Shown piece by piece: positions 1 through 6,245 of a DNA stretch of 8,047 nt. Source of the DNA: Halococcaceae archaeon (GTDB taxonomy: Archaea > Halobacteriota > Halobacteria > Halobacteriales > Halalkalicoccaceae); NCBI GenBank assembly GCA_007128515.1, contig SKXI01000454.1:1-8047 (forward strand). Reading direction: 5' to 3'. Numbering within the stretch: the first letter of the stretch is position 1; each line of letters starts with the position of its first letter. A program made the position numbers and the translations under genes. The notes beneath the pieces are model-generated. The model was not told the DNA's origin, did not search any database, and saw only the letters and a program-made list of their open reading frames with translations.

Positions 1-400
1 CCTCGAAGTACGCCGGTTCGGCCGCCCGTTCGTCGGTCGACATCGTCGCGAGCAGCGTGCCCGTCCCGTCCGGCGTCGAGAGGGCGTGGTTCGCGCCGAA
101 CGCGAAATCGGGGAGCGTTTCCGGACCCGGTCCCTCCGGAACCGAGAGGTCGTCGGGATCGATCACCAGCACCCGATCGGCGTACCGCTCACAGCGCTCC
201 CGGAGCCCCTCCCACTGGCCGTACGCGCGGTCCGCGTCGACGCCCTCTCGCATGTAGGGGTTGATCCGGTAGCGGACGTCGAAGTACGTCGGCCGGGCGA
301 GGACGAGCGTGGTGTGGTCGGGACGGTCGGGAACGTCGTCGAGCGAGCCGTCGAGGTCGGAGACCCCGTCGACGACGGCTCCCGTCGTGGTGGAGGGCAT
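1..400 (-). CDS. Amidinotransferase / dimethylarginine dimethylaminohydrolase-like enzyme, N-terminal part
   Basis: This gene starts at the ATG complementary to 398-400 and reads leftward off the window; 133 residues are visible with no stop. What I see: a TYFDV-x-Y-x-INPYM block at about residues 38-50, a QW helix near 62-63, and a PDFAFGANHAL block at 97-107. These match the N-terminal half of the guanidino-modifying superfamily (DDAH, arginine deiminase-like, amidinotransferases), where the PD-x-x-F-x-AN segment helps form the substrate pocket. The catalytic His and Cys lie in the C-terminal half, outside the window, so activity cannot be judged. About 35 residues precede the first conserved block, an acidic extension that may be real or may mean the true start is internal. 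The nicotinamidase-like gene lies upstream on the same strand across 124 bases. A weak TATA-like CTATGCC (424-430) sits at the right distance for a leaderless start at 400. The substrate is not determined: dimethylarginine, arginine or another guanidino compound are all possible. Confidence 0.8.
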   Translation of the reverse strand, partial: MPSTTTGAVVDGVSDLDGSLDDVPDRPDHTTLVLARPTYFDVRYRINPYMREGVDADRAYGQWEGLRERCERYADRVLVIDPDDLSVPEGPGPETLPDFAFGANHALSTPDGTGTLLATMSTDERAAEPAYFE

Positions 401-524
401 ACGCGATCGGTAGCGTCCAGCGTGGCATAGGTCTGGTCCCCTCGTAGGGACTGCTATCGGTCGATACCGGCCGAACCGGTACCCGCTTCCCGGTCCGAGC
501 GGTACACAGGTACAGCAGGCCGTG

Positions 525-1097
525 TCACTCGAACGCGACCTCGTCGCGCGTCACGACCTCCCCGAAGAGCCAGTCCGCGTGCTCGAGGGCGTACTCCCGG
601 TGGGCCTCTTCGATCGAGCCGATACCGTCCTCGACGAGGACGGGTCTGAAATCACGCAGACCGGCGCTGCCGGCGGTGTGGAGCACGCAGACGTTCGCGA
701 GCGTGCCACAGATCACGAGGTCGTGGATCCCCCGTGCTCGCAGCCAGCCCTCCAGTTCCGTGTTGTAGAAGGCGTCGTAGGTGTGTTTCTCGACGACGTG
801 GTCCTCCGGTTCGGGTTCGAGCGCGTCGACGATCTCGACCTCCCACGAGCCCTCGAGGACGTGTTCGCCCCAGCGGTCGAACTCGTCGTAGTAGTGGTTT
901 CCCTCGAACTGTTCCGGCGGGTGGACGTCCCGGGTGTAAACGACACGGGCGTCCGCCTCGCGGGCGCTCTCGAGGAGGTCGCCGATCGGTTCGACGATCT
1001 CTTCGCTGCCCGGTGCGTAGAGGCTGCCCTCCGGGTCGCAGAACCCGTTCTGCATGTCGACGACGACGACGGCCGTCTCGGTCGGGTCGAAGCGCAT
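525..1097 (-). CDS. Isochorismatase-family cysteine hydrolase, probable nicotinamidase
   Basis: A complete 190-residue protein, normal length for the family. The visible catalytic triad is Asp14 (VVVVDMQNGF), Lys104 (VVEKHTYDAF) and Cys137 (GTLANVCVLHTA). It also has Asp57-x-His59 (TRDVHP) and His79 (WGEH). The His59-His79 and His79-Lys104 spacings equal those between the metal-ligand histidines and the catalytic lysine of Mycobacterium PncA as I recall them, which favours nicotinamidase over other family members. Known role of that enzyme: cytoplasmic hydrolysis of nicotinamide to nicotinate plus ammonia for NAD salvage. Assigning it here is inference; other amide or carbamoyl substrates are possible. 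The gene is divergent from the surface-protein operon across 86 bases that contain a perfect inverted repeat. The spacer of that repeat, TTTCGC on this strand, sits about 25 bases before the ATG, where a weak TATA element would be. A 124-base gap separates it from the amidinotransferase-like gene downstream. Confidence 0.88.
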   Translation of the reverse strand: MRFDPTETAVVVVDMQNGFCDPEGSLYAPGSEEIVEPIGDLLESAREADARVVYTRDVHPPEQFEGNHYYDEFDRWGEHVLEGSWEVEIVDALEPEPEDHVVEKHTYDAFYNTELEGWLRARGIHDLVICGTLANVCVLHTAGSAGLRDFRPVLVEDGIGSIEEAHREYALEHADWLFGEVVTRDEVAFE

Positions 1098-1111
1098 GCT
1101 GGTGATAGGGG

Positions 1112-1133
1112 CCGAAGCGGCGAAACGCTTCGG
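1112..1133. repeat. Perfect 8-bp inverted repeat in the divergent promoter region
   Basis: The arms CCGAAGCG (1112-1119) and CGCTTCGG (1126-1133) are exact reverse complements around a 6-base spacer, GCGAAA. The dyad lies 15-36 bases before the hydrolase start (1097, minus) and 22-43 bases before the TATA box of the surface-protein operon (1155-1160). A repeat in this place could be an operator serving one or both genes. It could instead fold as a hairpin if the hydrolase transcript starts further upstream. The repeat itself is seen directly; its function is inferred. Confidence 0.55.
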
Positions 1134-1154
1134 TCGTGTTCGGTTCCCGGACCC

Positions 1155-1160
1155 TTTTTA
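1155..1160 (+). promoter_or_regulatory. TATA box of the surface-protein operon (leaderless)
   Basis: TTTTTA lies 24-29 bases before the ATG at 1184, so transcription should begin at or within a few bases of the start codon, as in haloarchaeal leaderless mRNAs. This decides the start of the downstream gene: a longer reading beginning at 1136 would put the promoter inside the coding sequence. Confidence 0.7.
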
Positions 1161-1183
1161 CTCGGTCGCCACTATCGAGCGGT

Positions 1184-2815
1184 ATGCGTCGTGTTTGTGC
1201 CCTGTTGGTCGCCCTCATCCTCGTGGTGAGCGGCGGGCCGGCGCTCGCCGTGGCGGCGGGTGCGCCGGTCGCAACCGACGGGCTACCGGGAGGGGAGACA
1301 CAGCTCGAAGGCGAACCGGACGACGAGGGCGAGTGGCGCGAGTTCGAGGCGGACGACGAACTCGGCCTCGACGGGAGCGAGGAGCTGACCGACGAGGAGT
1401 TAGAGGCGGTGATCGACCGGTCGATGGTCCGCATCGAGGAGCTCCGCGAGGTCGAGTTCGAGGAGCGACCACCCGTCGAGGTCCTGACGAGAAGCGAGTT
1501 CCAGGAGGAGTACGACGGGCTGATCGGCGACGCGACCGAGAACCAGACGACGTTCCTGAACGCGAAACACAAGGCGCTGTTCCTCGTCGGCGAGGACGAG
1601 GACTCGACGGAGACCCTCGCGGAGAACCGGAACGTCTCCGTCGGCGGCTTCTACTCGTCGGCGACGAACGAGATCGTCGTGGTCGTCGACGATGAGCTCC
1701 CCGTGATCGACGAGACGGTCCTCGCTCACGAGCTCTACCACGCCTACCAGGACCAGCGCTGGAACCTCTCGGAGTACGACGCCCAGACGCGCGACGAGCG
1801 CAACGCCCAGAACGGCCTGATCGAGGGCGACACCGTCTACATGGAGTTGGAGTACGAACAGCGCTGCGAGAGCGGCGAGTGGGAGTGCGTCCGTCCGCCT
1901 GCCCCCGACGAGGGCGAACCGGGCGCGGAGGAGGAGCCGGCAAACATGGGCCTGCTCCTGCTCGACTTCCAGCCGTACAGCGACGGTCCGGCGTTCTCCG
2001 AACACGTCTTCGAGCGGGGTGGCTGGGAGGCCGTGAACGAGCTCTACGACGCACCTCCGGAGACGAGTCAGCAGGTGATCACGCCCGATCGCTACCCCGA
2101 AGACCTCCCCCGCGAGGTCGAGATCGACGACGACCACGACGAGGAGTGGGACCGGCTGCGCCCCGAGGAACGACCGGACCACGAGGTGCTCGGCAAGGTC
2201 TCGATCGCGACGATGTTCGCCGCGCCGCTGTACGAGGAGCCCGGCGAGCAGTTCGTCGCGCCCGAGGAGTTCCTCAACGTCGGCCCGGACGGCGAACTCG
2301 ACGACTTCGACCCGATCAACTACGACGTCGAGTACGCGACCGGCTGGGACGGCGACCGCCTCCACGTCTACGAGCGAGAGGACGGCGAGAGCGCCTACGT
2401 CTGGCGGATCGCCTGGGAGAGCGACGAGGACGCCGAGACGTTCGTCGACGGCTACGGCGACCTGCTCGCGTACCGGGGCGCCGAGAGCGAGGGCGGGGAC
2501 CTCTTCGTCGCCGACGAGGGCGGCTACGCCGGCGCCTACCACGTCGAGCACGACGGCGACGTGGTGACGATCAGCCACGCTCCGGACGTCGAGTCGCTCT
2601 CGGCGGTGAACGCCGACATCGAGCCCGCGGACGTCGAGGACGACGACGCGGAGGAGGCGCCCGAGGAGACCGACGACGACGTCGAAGAGACGCCCGAGGA
2701 GACCGACGACGACGTCGAAGAGACGCCCGAAGAGGAGGAGCAGCCAGGGTTCGGCCTCCTCGCGGCGGTCGCCGCGCTCGTGATCGCCCTCGCGCTGCTC
2801 GCCCGGCGCCGCTGA
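1184..2815 (+). CDS. Hvo_1808-family surface protein with PGF-CTERM anchor and HExxH motif
   Basis: A 543-residue exported protein. Residues 1-26 form a signal peptide (MRR, hydrophobic core, GGPALA region). The body contains a helix ending in VIDRSMVRIEELREVEFEE (about 76-94), FYSSATNEIVVVVDD, then HELYH (His182, Glu183, His186) and LIEGD with Glu214. HExxH plus a Glu 27 residues later is the zinc-ligand layout of gluzincin metallopeptidases, but peptidase activity is inference. Cys228 and Cys235 (C-x6-C) may form a disulfide. FQPYSDGPAF (272-281) and the GAYHVEHDGD segment near 460 are shared with the next gene's product. The C-terminus is an acidic Thr/Glu/Asp stalk with an 11-residue tandem repeat, then PGF (521-523), a hydrophobic helix and a final RRR. 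This is the tripartite PGF-CTERM signal processed by archaeosortase A in haloarchaea. N-glycosylation sequons occur at Asn120, 150 and 194. The next gene follows after one base. I recognise the family, but I know of no established molecular function for it. Confidence 0.85.
   Translation: MRRVCALLVALILVVSGGPALAVAAGAPVATDGLPGGETQLEGEPDDEGEWREFEADDELGLDGSEELTDEELEAVIDRSMVRIEELREVEFEERPPVEVLTRSEFQEEYDGLIGDATENQTTFLNAKHKALFLVGEDEDSTETLAENRNVSVGGFYSSATNEIVVVVDDELPVIDETVLAHELYHAYQDQRWNLSEYDAQTRDERNAQNGLIEGDTVYMELEYEQRCESGEWECVRPPAPDEGEPGAEEEPANMGLLLLDFQPYSDGPAFSEHVFERGGWEAVNELYDAPPETSQQVITPDRYPEDLPREVEIDDDHDEEWDRLRPEERPDHEVLGKVSIATMFAAPLYEEPGEQFVAPEEFLNVGPDGELDDFDPINYDVEYATGWDGDRLHVYEREDGESAYVWRIAWESDEDAETFVDGYGDLLAYRGAESEGGDLFVADEGGYAGAYHVEHDGDVVTISHAPDVESLSAVNADIEPADVEDDDAEEAPEETDDDVEETPEETDDDVEETPEEEEQPGFGLLAAVAALVIALALLARRR
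2658..2730 (+). repeat. 33-bp tandem repeat encoding the acidic stalk
   Basis: Two identical 33-bp copies (2658-2690 and 2691-2723) are followed by a 7-base partial third copy. In frame they encode PEETDDDVEET twice, then PEEEEQ, immediately before the PGF-CTERM signal. The unit length is a multiple of three, so copy number can change without shifting the frame. It probably forms a flexible, glycosylatable spacer that holds the folded domain away from the membrane or S-layer. Confidence 0.9.
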
Positions 2816-2816
2816 G

Positions 2817-4292
2817 ATGGGCTCGCGCGCCGCGGTGCTCGCCGTCGTCCTCTGCGTGGTGCTCGCCGGCTGCACGGCGATCCCCCCCGGAGAGCTGTTC
2901 CCGTTCGGCGACGGGGAGGACGACCCGTCGACGCTGGACCCGGACAGGCCGCTCGGCGAGGTCAGGGGCGTGAGCTACGACGACGACCTGGGGGTGAACT
3001 CGACCGTCGAGCTGAGCGAGGCCGAACGCGAGGCGGTGATCCACCGGTCGATGGCCCGGGTCGAGGTGATCCGTGGGCTCAAGTTCGAGGAAGAGGTGCC
3101 CGTGGAGGTGATCTCCCGGGAGGAGTTCAGGGAGGACCGGCGGTTCACCGAACAGTGGGACGACGACTACGCGACCTGGAACGACCACCTCTGGCGGGCG
3201 CTCTTTCACGTCGACGAGGAGACGTCCGCCGCCGAGGAGTTCGAGGCGCTCTACGGCGGAGCGGTCCAGGGCTACTACTCCTCGGGCGACGAGGAGATCG
3301 TCATTGTCGCGGACGACCCGGAGGCGGTCGAGATCGACCGGAACACCCTCGCACACGAACTGCTCCACGCGCTGCAGGACCAGCACTTCGGGCTCGACCG
3401 CGACCGCTCGTCGCTCGACTCGGAGTTCGCCGCGATGGGGATCATCGAGGGCGACGCGAACTACGTCGAACTCCAGTACGACGAGCGATGCGAGGAGGGC
3501 GAGTGGGAGTGTCTCGACCGGCCGAGCGCGACCGGTTCCGAAAGCTCGTTCGACTTCGGGCTGTTCGTCACGATCTTCCAGCCGTACAGCGACGGCCCTG
3601 CGTTCGTCGACCACCGATACCAGCAGGGTGGCTGGGACGCCGTCGACGCGGTCTACGAGGACCACCCGAGCGCGACGACCGAGGTGATACACCCCGAGCG
3701 CTACGGCGAGTTCGAGCCGACGAACGTGACCGTTCGGGACGAGTCGACCGACGACTGGGAACGGTTCAACGTCAGCAGCCGTGAGGAGGGCGTCGAGACG
3801 GTGGGCGAGGCGGCGCTCTACGCCACGTTCTGGTCGAACGGCGTGATCGACCGCGACCACCTCTACGGGGGCGACGACCCGCTCTCGCCGTACGACTACT
3901 CGCACCCGATCACGGCCGGCTGGGCGGGCGACCAGCTCGTCCCGTACGAGGGCGAAGAGGGCGAGTACGCCTTCGTCTTCGAGAGCGAGTGGGAATCGAC
4001 GGCGGACGCGGAGACGTTCGCCGAGGCGTACGAGGGGCTCCTGGCCGTGAACGGTGCGGAGGAGGAAGGGGAGGTCTCGATGATCGGATCGGGCGAGCCG
4101 TTCGCCGGGGCGTACCACGTGAGCCAGGACGGGGAGACGGTGACCGTCGTTCACGCGCCGAGTGAGAGCGAACTCGAGGAGGTCCACGGGGTCGAGGTGG
4201 GGGTGCCCGCGTCGCTCGATCGATCGGGAGCAGCCGGGCCCGCCGTCGGAGGAGAATCGGGCGGAGCCGGGACCACACCGGCGCCGGTGTAG
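2817..4292 (+). CDS. Hvo_1808-family surface lipoprotein with HExxH motif
   Basis: A 491-residue paralogue of the preceding gene product, starting one base after its stop, so the two are almost certainly cotranscribed. The N-terminus is a short signal peptide ending in a lipobox, LAGC, with Cys19 as the predicted lipidated residue. There is no twin-arginine, so Sec export is likely. The order of conserved blocks matches the neighbour: VIHRSMARVEVIRGLKFEE, GYYSSGDEEIVIV, HELLH (His180, Glu181, His184), IIEGD (Glu211, 26 residues on), C-x6-C (Cys225, Cys232), FQPYSDGPAF and GAYHVSQDGE. The tail is a Gly/Ala/Ser/Pro-rich segment with no hydrophobic helix and no PGF motif, so anchoring must rely on the lipid. 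Sequons occur at Asn61, 303 and 318. No internal promoter or ribosome-binding site is evident, so translation probably depends on termination at the first gene. The HExxH suggests a metallopeptidase fold; activity and substrate are unknown. Confidence 0.85.
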   Translation: MGSRAAVLAVVLCVVLAGCTAIPPGELFPFGDGEDDPSTLDPDRPLGEVRGVSYDDDLGVNSTVELSEAEREAVIHRSMARVEVIRGLKFEEEVPVEVISREEFREDRRFTEQWDDDYATWNDHLWRALFHVDEETSAAEEFEALYGGAVQGYYSSGDEEIVIVADDPEAVEIDRNTLAHELLHALQDQHFGLDRDRSSLDSEFAAMGIIEGDANYVELQYDERCEEGEWECLDRPSATGSESSFDFGLFVTIFQPYSDGPAFVDHRYQQGGWDAVDAVYEDHPSATTEVIHPERYGEFEPTNVTVRDESTDDWERFNVSSREEGVETVGEAALYATFWSNGVIDRDHLYGGDDPLSPYDYSHPITAGWAGDQLVPYEGEEGEYAFVFESEWESTADAETFAEAYEGLLAVNGAEEEGEVSMIGSGEPFAGAYHVSQDGETVTVVHAPSESELEEVHGVEVGVPASLDRSGAAGPAVGGESGGAGTTPAPV

Positions 4293-4298
4293 AACGGA

Positions 4299-5273
4299 TC
4301 AGCGGTAGTAGAACTGACCGGCGACGACGACGACGTCGTCCCCCACGGACCGTTCCGTGCGGTGGTCGGAGAGTCTCCGGATCCGCCAGCGGACCGCCCC
4401 CCACTTGATCACGAGGAAGCCGACGAGGATCACGCCGAAGCCGACGAGCGTCGCCCCGGTGAGGGGCTCGCCGAGGGCGGCCACCCCGACCAGCACCGCG
4501 ATCATCGGGGTGACGTAGTTGACGAGGCTCACCTGGACCGGACCGGCCTCCTCCAAGAGTTCGAAGTAACAGAGGAAGCCGCCGACGGTCGCCACGACCC
4601 CGAGGTAGGCGAGCGCGGCGAGCGCGCTCGGCGAGAACGTCGCGGCTCCGATCGACTCGGCCGGGTGGACGAGGCTCGTCAGGTGGAGCGCGAGCGCCCC
4701 CACGAGCATCATCCACGCCTGGAGCGAGATCAGCGACATCGTCGACCGGATCCGGAGCGCGAGGACGCTCCCGAGCGCGAAGCTGGTCGCGGAGAGGAAC
4801 AGCAGCGCGACGCCGACGAGCTGGCCGTCCAGTCCCGCGGGATCCGGGCGGGCGATGATCGCGACGCCGACCAGCCCGAGGAGGATGCCGATGGCCGTCG
4901 GGAGCGTGAGCCGCTCCTTCGGGAGCAGCCAGACCGCGAACGCCGGCGTGACGACCGGGGTGAGGCTCATCATCACCGCGGCGATACCGCTCGTGACGTA
5001 GCTCTGGCCGACGAACAGCAGGGCGTAGTGCGCGCCGATCAGGAACGTCCCACCGATGGCGATCAGCGCCCAGTCGCTCCAGCGGGCGGGGCGCCACTCG
5101 TAGCCGGCGACGACCACGTAGGCGAACAGCACCGCTGCCGCGACGTCGAACCGAAGGGCGGCGAACAGCACCGGTGGTAGGTCCGCGAGACCGACCTCGA
5201 TCGCGAGGAACGAGGTGCCCCAGGCCGTCGCGAGCAGGGCGAACAGCGTCGATGTGCGAGATAATCCTCTCAT
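4299..5273 (-). CDS. EamA/DMT-family membrane transporter
   Basis: A 324-residue, strongly hydrophobic protein with about ten membrane helices in two EamA repeats (roughly residues 10-136 and 152-290). Repeat 1 ends with SLTPVVTPAFAVWLLPKERL, the helix-4 to helix-5 signature of the family. Repeat 2 has the matching YVTPMIAVLVGVAALGEPLT followed by VGFGVILVG. DMT-superfamily members of this size are usually exporters of amino acids or other small metabolites, but sequence alone does not give the substrate. A polar tail of about 30 residues follows the last helix. The gene converges on the lipoprotein gene with only six bases between the stops, so the two transcripts must overlap or end inside each other. 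The transcript probably begins near 5309 from a TATA-like element at 5333-5338, leaving a leader of about 36 bases with a stem-loop that carries GGAGG. Confidence 0.9.
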   Translation of the reverse strand: MRGLSRTSTLFALLATAWGTSFLAIEVGLADLPPVLFAALRFDVAAAVLFAYVVVAGYEWRPARWSDWALIAIGGTFLIGAHYALLFVGQSYVTSGIAAVMMSLTPVVTPAFAVWLLPKERLTLPTAIGILLGLVGVAIIARPDPAGLDGQLVGVALLFLSATSFALGSVLALRIRSTMSLISLQAWMMLVGALALHLTSLVHPAESIGAATFSPSALAALAYLGVVATVGGFLCYFELLEEAGPVQVSLVNYVTPMIAVLVGVAALGEPLTGATLVGFGVILVGFLVIKWGAVRWRIRRLSDHRTERSVGDDVVVVAGQFYYR

Positions 5274-5282
5274 TGTGATAGG

Positions 5283-5298
5283 TTCTACCTCCGTAGAA
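5283..5298 (-). promoter_or_regulatory. Stem-loop presenting GGAGG before the EamA start
   Basis: On the minus strand TTCTAC-GGAG-GTAGAA is a perfect 6-bp inverted repeat with a 4-base loop, ending 9 bases before the ATG at 5273. The GGAGG ribosome-binding sequence lies in the loop and the first base of the 3' arm. It is 15 bases from the ATG, longer than usual, unless the fold shortens the distance. The dyad could instead be a DNA operator. The sequence is seen directly; its role is inferred. Confidence 0.5.
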
Positions 5299-5332
5299 GG
5301 CAGCTTCGTGGTTCCGAACTAGAGCCCGCGGG

Positions 5333-5338
5333 TATAAG
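5333..5338 (-). promoter_or_regulatory. Candidate TATA box for the EamA transporter gene
   Basis: The minus strand reads CTTATA here, preceded by CCT. A start of transcription about 25 bases downstream, near 5309, would give a leader long enough to contain the stem-loop at 5283-5298. It is one of very few AT-rich spots in the 186-base gap between the regulator and the transporter. Confidence 0.45.
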
Positions 5339-5412
5339 AGGATTGCAGGATTCGAGATACCGTTTGACACCCTACCATGCTACGGAGTACTCGGATGAAC
5401 AGTCATGAACGA

Positions 5413-5430
5413 CCGCCGGAATCACGGCGG
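5413..5430 (-). terminator. Inverted repeat downstream of the HTH_10 regulator gene, possible terminator
   Basis: CCGCCG (5413-5418) and CGGCGG (5425-5430) are perfect arms around a 6-base loop, starting 30 bases after the regulator stop on the minus strand. No T-run follows, and archaeal termination usually relies on T-rich tracts, so this is only a weak terminator candidate. Confidence 0.25.
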
Positions 5431-5459
5431 CGAGAAACGGGTTGGAAGGGGTCGGAGGC

Positions 5460-6116
5460 TCACTCGAAGTCGCCGACGAGGACGGTGTTGACGTTCAACA
5501 CCTTCTGTGCTCGTCGGAGGCGCTCGGAGAGCGACTGGTGGCTGATGTCGAGGTCGCCCGCGAGCTCCTCGAGCGAGACCTTCCGGGGAACGTCGTAGTA
5601 GCCGCGTTCGGTCGCGAGCGTGATCGCCTCGTGCTGGGACTCGCTCAGTCCGAAGCGGCCCTCGCGGTCGTCGTCCATCTCGTAGATCGCGGTGATGTTC
5701 AGGCGGATGCCCCGGTCCTCGGCGTAGTCGTACGCCCGTGAGAGCGCATCGCGCTCGGGAAAGAGCGCGCGGAAGCTCCAGACCCCCTCCGTGGCGACCG
5801 CCGAGAGGATCACGCCCTCCTGTTCGGTGAGGATGTTGACGAGGATCTCCGCCTTGTCGACCCAGTCCATCCGGTAGAGCCGAACGCCGTCGTCGGTCTC
5901 GCTGATCAGCTCGAACGTGTCGAGCGTCTCGTCGGCCTCGAAGAGCTCCTCGATCCGGTCGAACTCGTCGGCGGTGACCCAGACGTACGGCATGACGTGG
6001 TCGGGGCCGTGTGCCGCGACGCGCTCTATCTCCATCTCCGGGATCGGTCCCGCCTCGATCGTCTCGCCCAGTGCGAACCCCTCGACGGGAAGCCTGAACT
6101 CCGCGATAGTTGCCAT
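5460..6116 (-). CDS. HTH_10 (bacterio-opsin-activator type) transcription regulator
   Basis: A 218-residue protein with two visible parts. Residues 1 to about 150 resemble the sensor-like domain found before HTH_10 in haloarchaeal Bat-type regulators: an N-terminal FRLPVEGFALG strand, then TFELISETDDGVRLYRMDW and GVWSFRALFPERDAL blocks. Residues 156-210 are the HTH_10 domain, beginning GLSESQHEAITLATERGYYDVPRKVS. Its helix-turn-helix lies in LEELAGDLDISHQSLSERLRRA (about 182-203). No GAF or PAS domain is fused, so this is the short form. The start is fixed by a TATA box 24-29 bases upstream, which implies a leaderless mRNA. The EamA gene follows on the same strand after 186 bases and could be a target, but that is only a neighbourhood guess. 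Many haloarchaeal genomes carry numerous paralogues of this type with unknown ligands. Confidence 0.9.
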   Translation of the reverse strand: MATIAEFRLPVEGFALGETIEAGPIPEMEIERVAAHGPDHVMPYVWVTADEFDRIEELFEADETLDTFELISETDDGVRLYRMDWVDKAEILVNILTEQEGVILSAVATEGVWSFRALFPERDALSRAYDYAEDRGIRLNITAIYEMDDDREGRFGLSESQHEAITLATERGYYDVPRKVSLEELAGDLDISHQSLSERLRRAQKVLNVNTVLVGDFE

Positions 6117-6139
6117 GATAGGACCTGCGGGCTGAACGG

Positions 6140-6145
6140 TATAAA
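6140..6145 (-). promoter_or_regulatory. TATA box of the HTH_10 regulator gene (leaderless)
   Basis: The minus strand reads TTTATA at 6145-6140, in the context CGATTTATACCG. It lies 24-29 bases before the ATG at 6116, giving a predicted transcription start at or next to the start codon. The close match to the haloarchaeal TATA consensus makes this the best promoter in the window. Confidence 0.75.
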
Positions 6146-6165
6146 TCGGGCGTTATCGTCGCGGT

Positions 6166-6180
6166 CGATCCCCCGGATCG
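6166..6180. repeat. Short inverted repeat upstream of the regulator promoter
   Basis: CGATCC and GGATCG flank a CCC spacer in the divergent gap between the HTH_10 gene and the small zinc-finger gene. The dyad ends about 20 bases upstream of the TATA box, where an archaeal activator or autoregulator could bind. GC-rich 6-bp dyads arise easily by chance in this genome, so the call is tentative. Confidence 0.3.
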
Positions 6181-6245
6181 GCACCACCGTACCACGCAGG
6201 GGACGGAGTCACCCGTCGGGAGTGAGTAGCGGGAACCGGGAGTAC

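Noticed and set aside
436..451. GTCCC-CTCGTA-GGGAC hairpin in the gap between the first two genes
   Set aside because: A 5-bp stem in GC-rich DNA is expected by chance, it has no T-run, and it sits in no special relation to a promoter I can defend.
1136..1183. Longer N-terminus for the first surface protein, starting at ATG 1136
   Set aside because: It would place the TATA box (1155-1160) inside the gene and put 16 polar residues before an otherwise standard signal peptide. The ATG at 1184 is at the correct leaderless distance.
1400..2875. Long open frame on the minus strand opposite the first surface protein (491 codons)
   Set aside because: It is a shadow frame: Val/Leu/Arg repeats mirror the Asp/Glu codons of the real gene, with no recognisable motif or promoter.
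2571..4187. Long open frame on the minus strand opposite the lipoprotein gene (538 codons)
   Set aside because: Its composition (Arg/Val/Leu-rich, Lys-free stretches) is what the complement of acidic GC-rich haloarchaeal coding DNA gives. It shows no domain, and the plus-strand gene is well supported.
3910..5370. Second minus-strand frame overlapping the EamA gene, including a start near 5370
   Set aside because: Arg/Pro-rich shadow of the transporter gene. The EamA frame has ten hydrophobic helices and both family signatures.
5377..5598. Plus-strand 73-codon frame overlapping the 3' end of the regulator gene
   Set aside because: Most of it lies opposite the conserved HTH_10 coding sequence and is Arg/Ser-rich. 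There is no domain and no promoter at the expected distance.
5997..6245. Upstream extension of the zinc-finger frame to ATG 5997
   Set aside because: It would run antisense through the start of the regulator gene and its promoter, and the added residues look like shadow translation.
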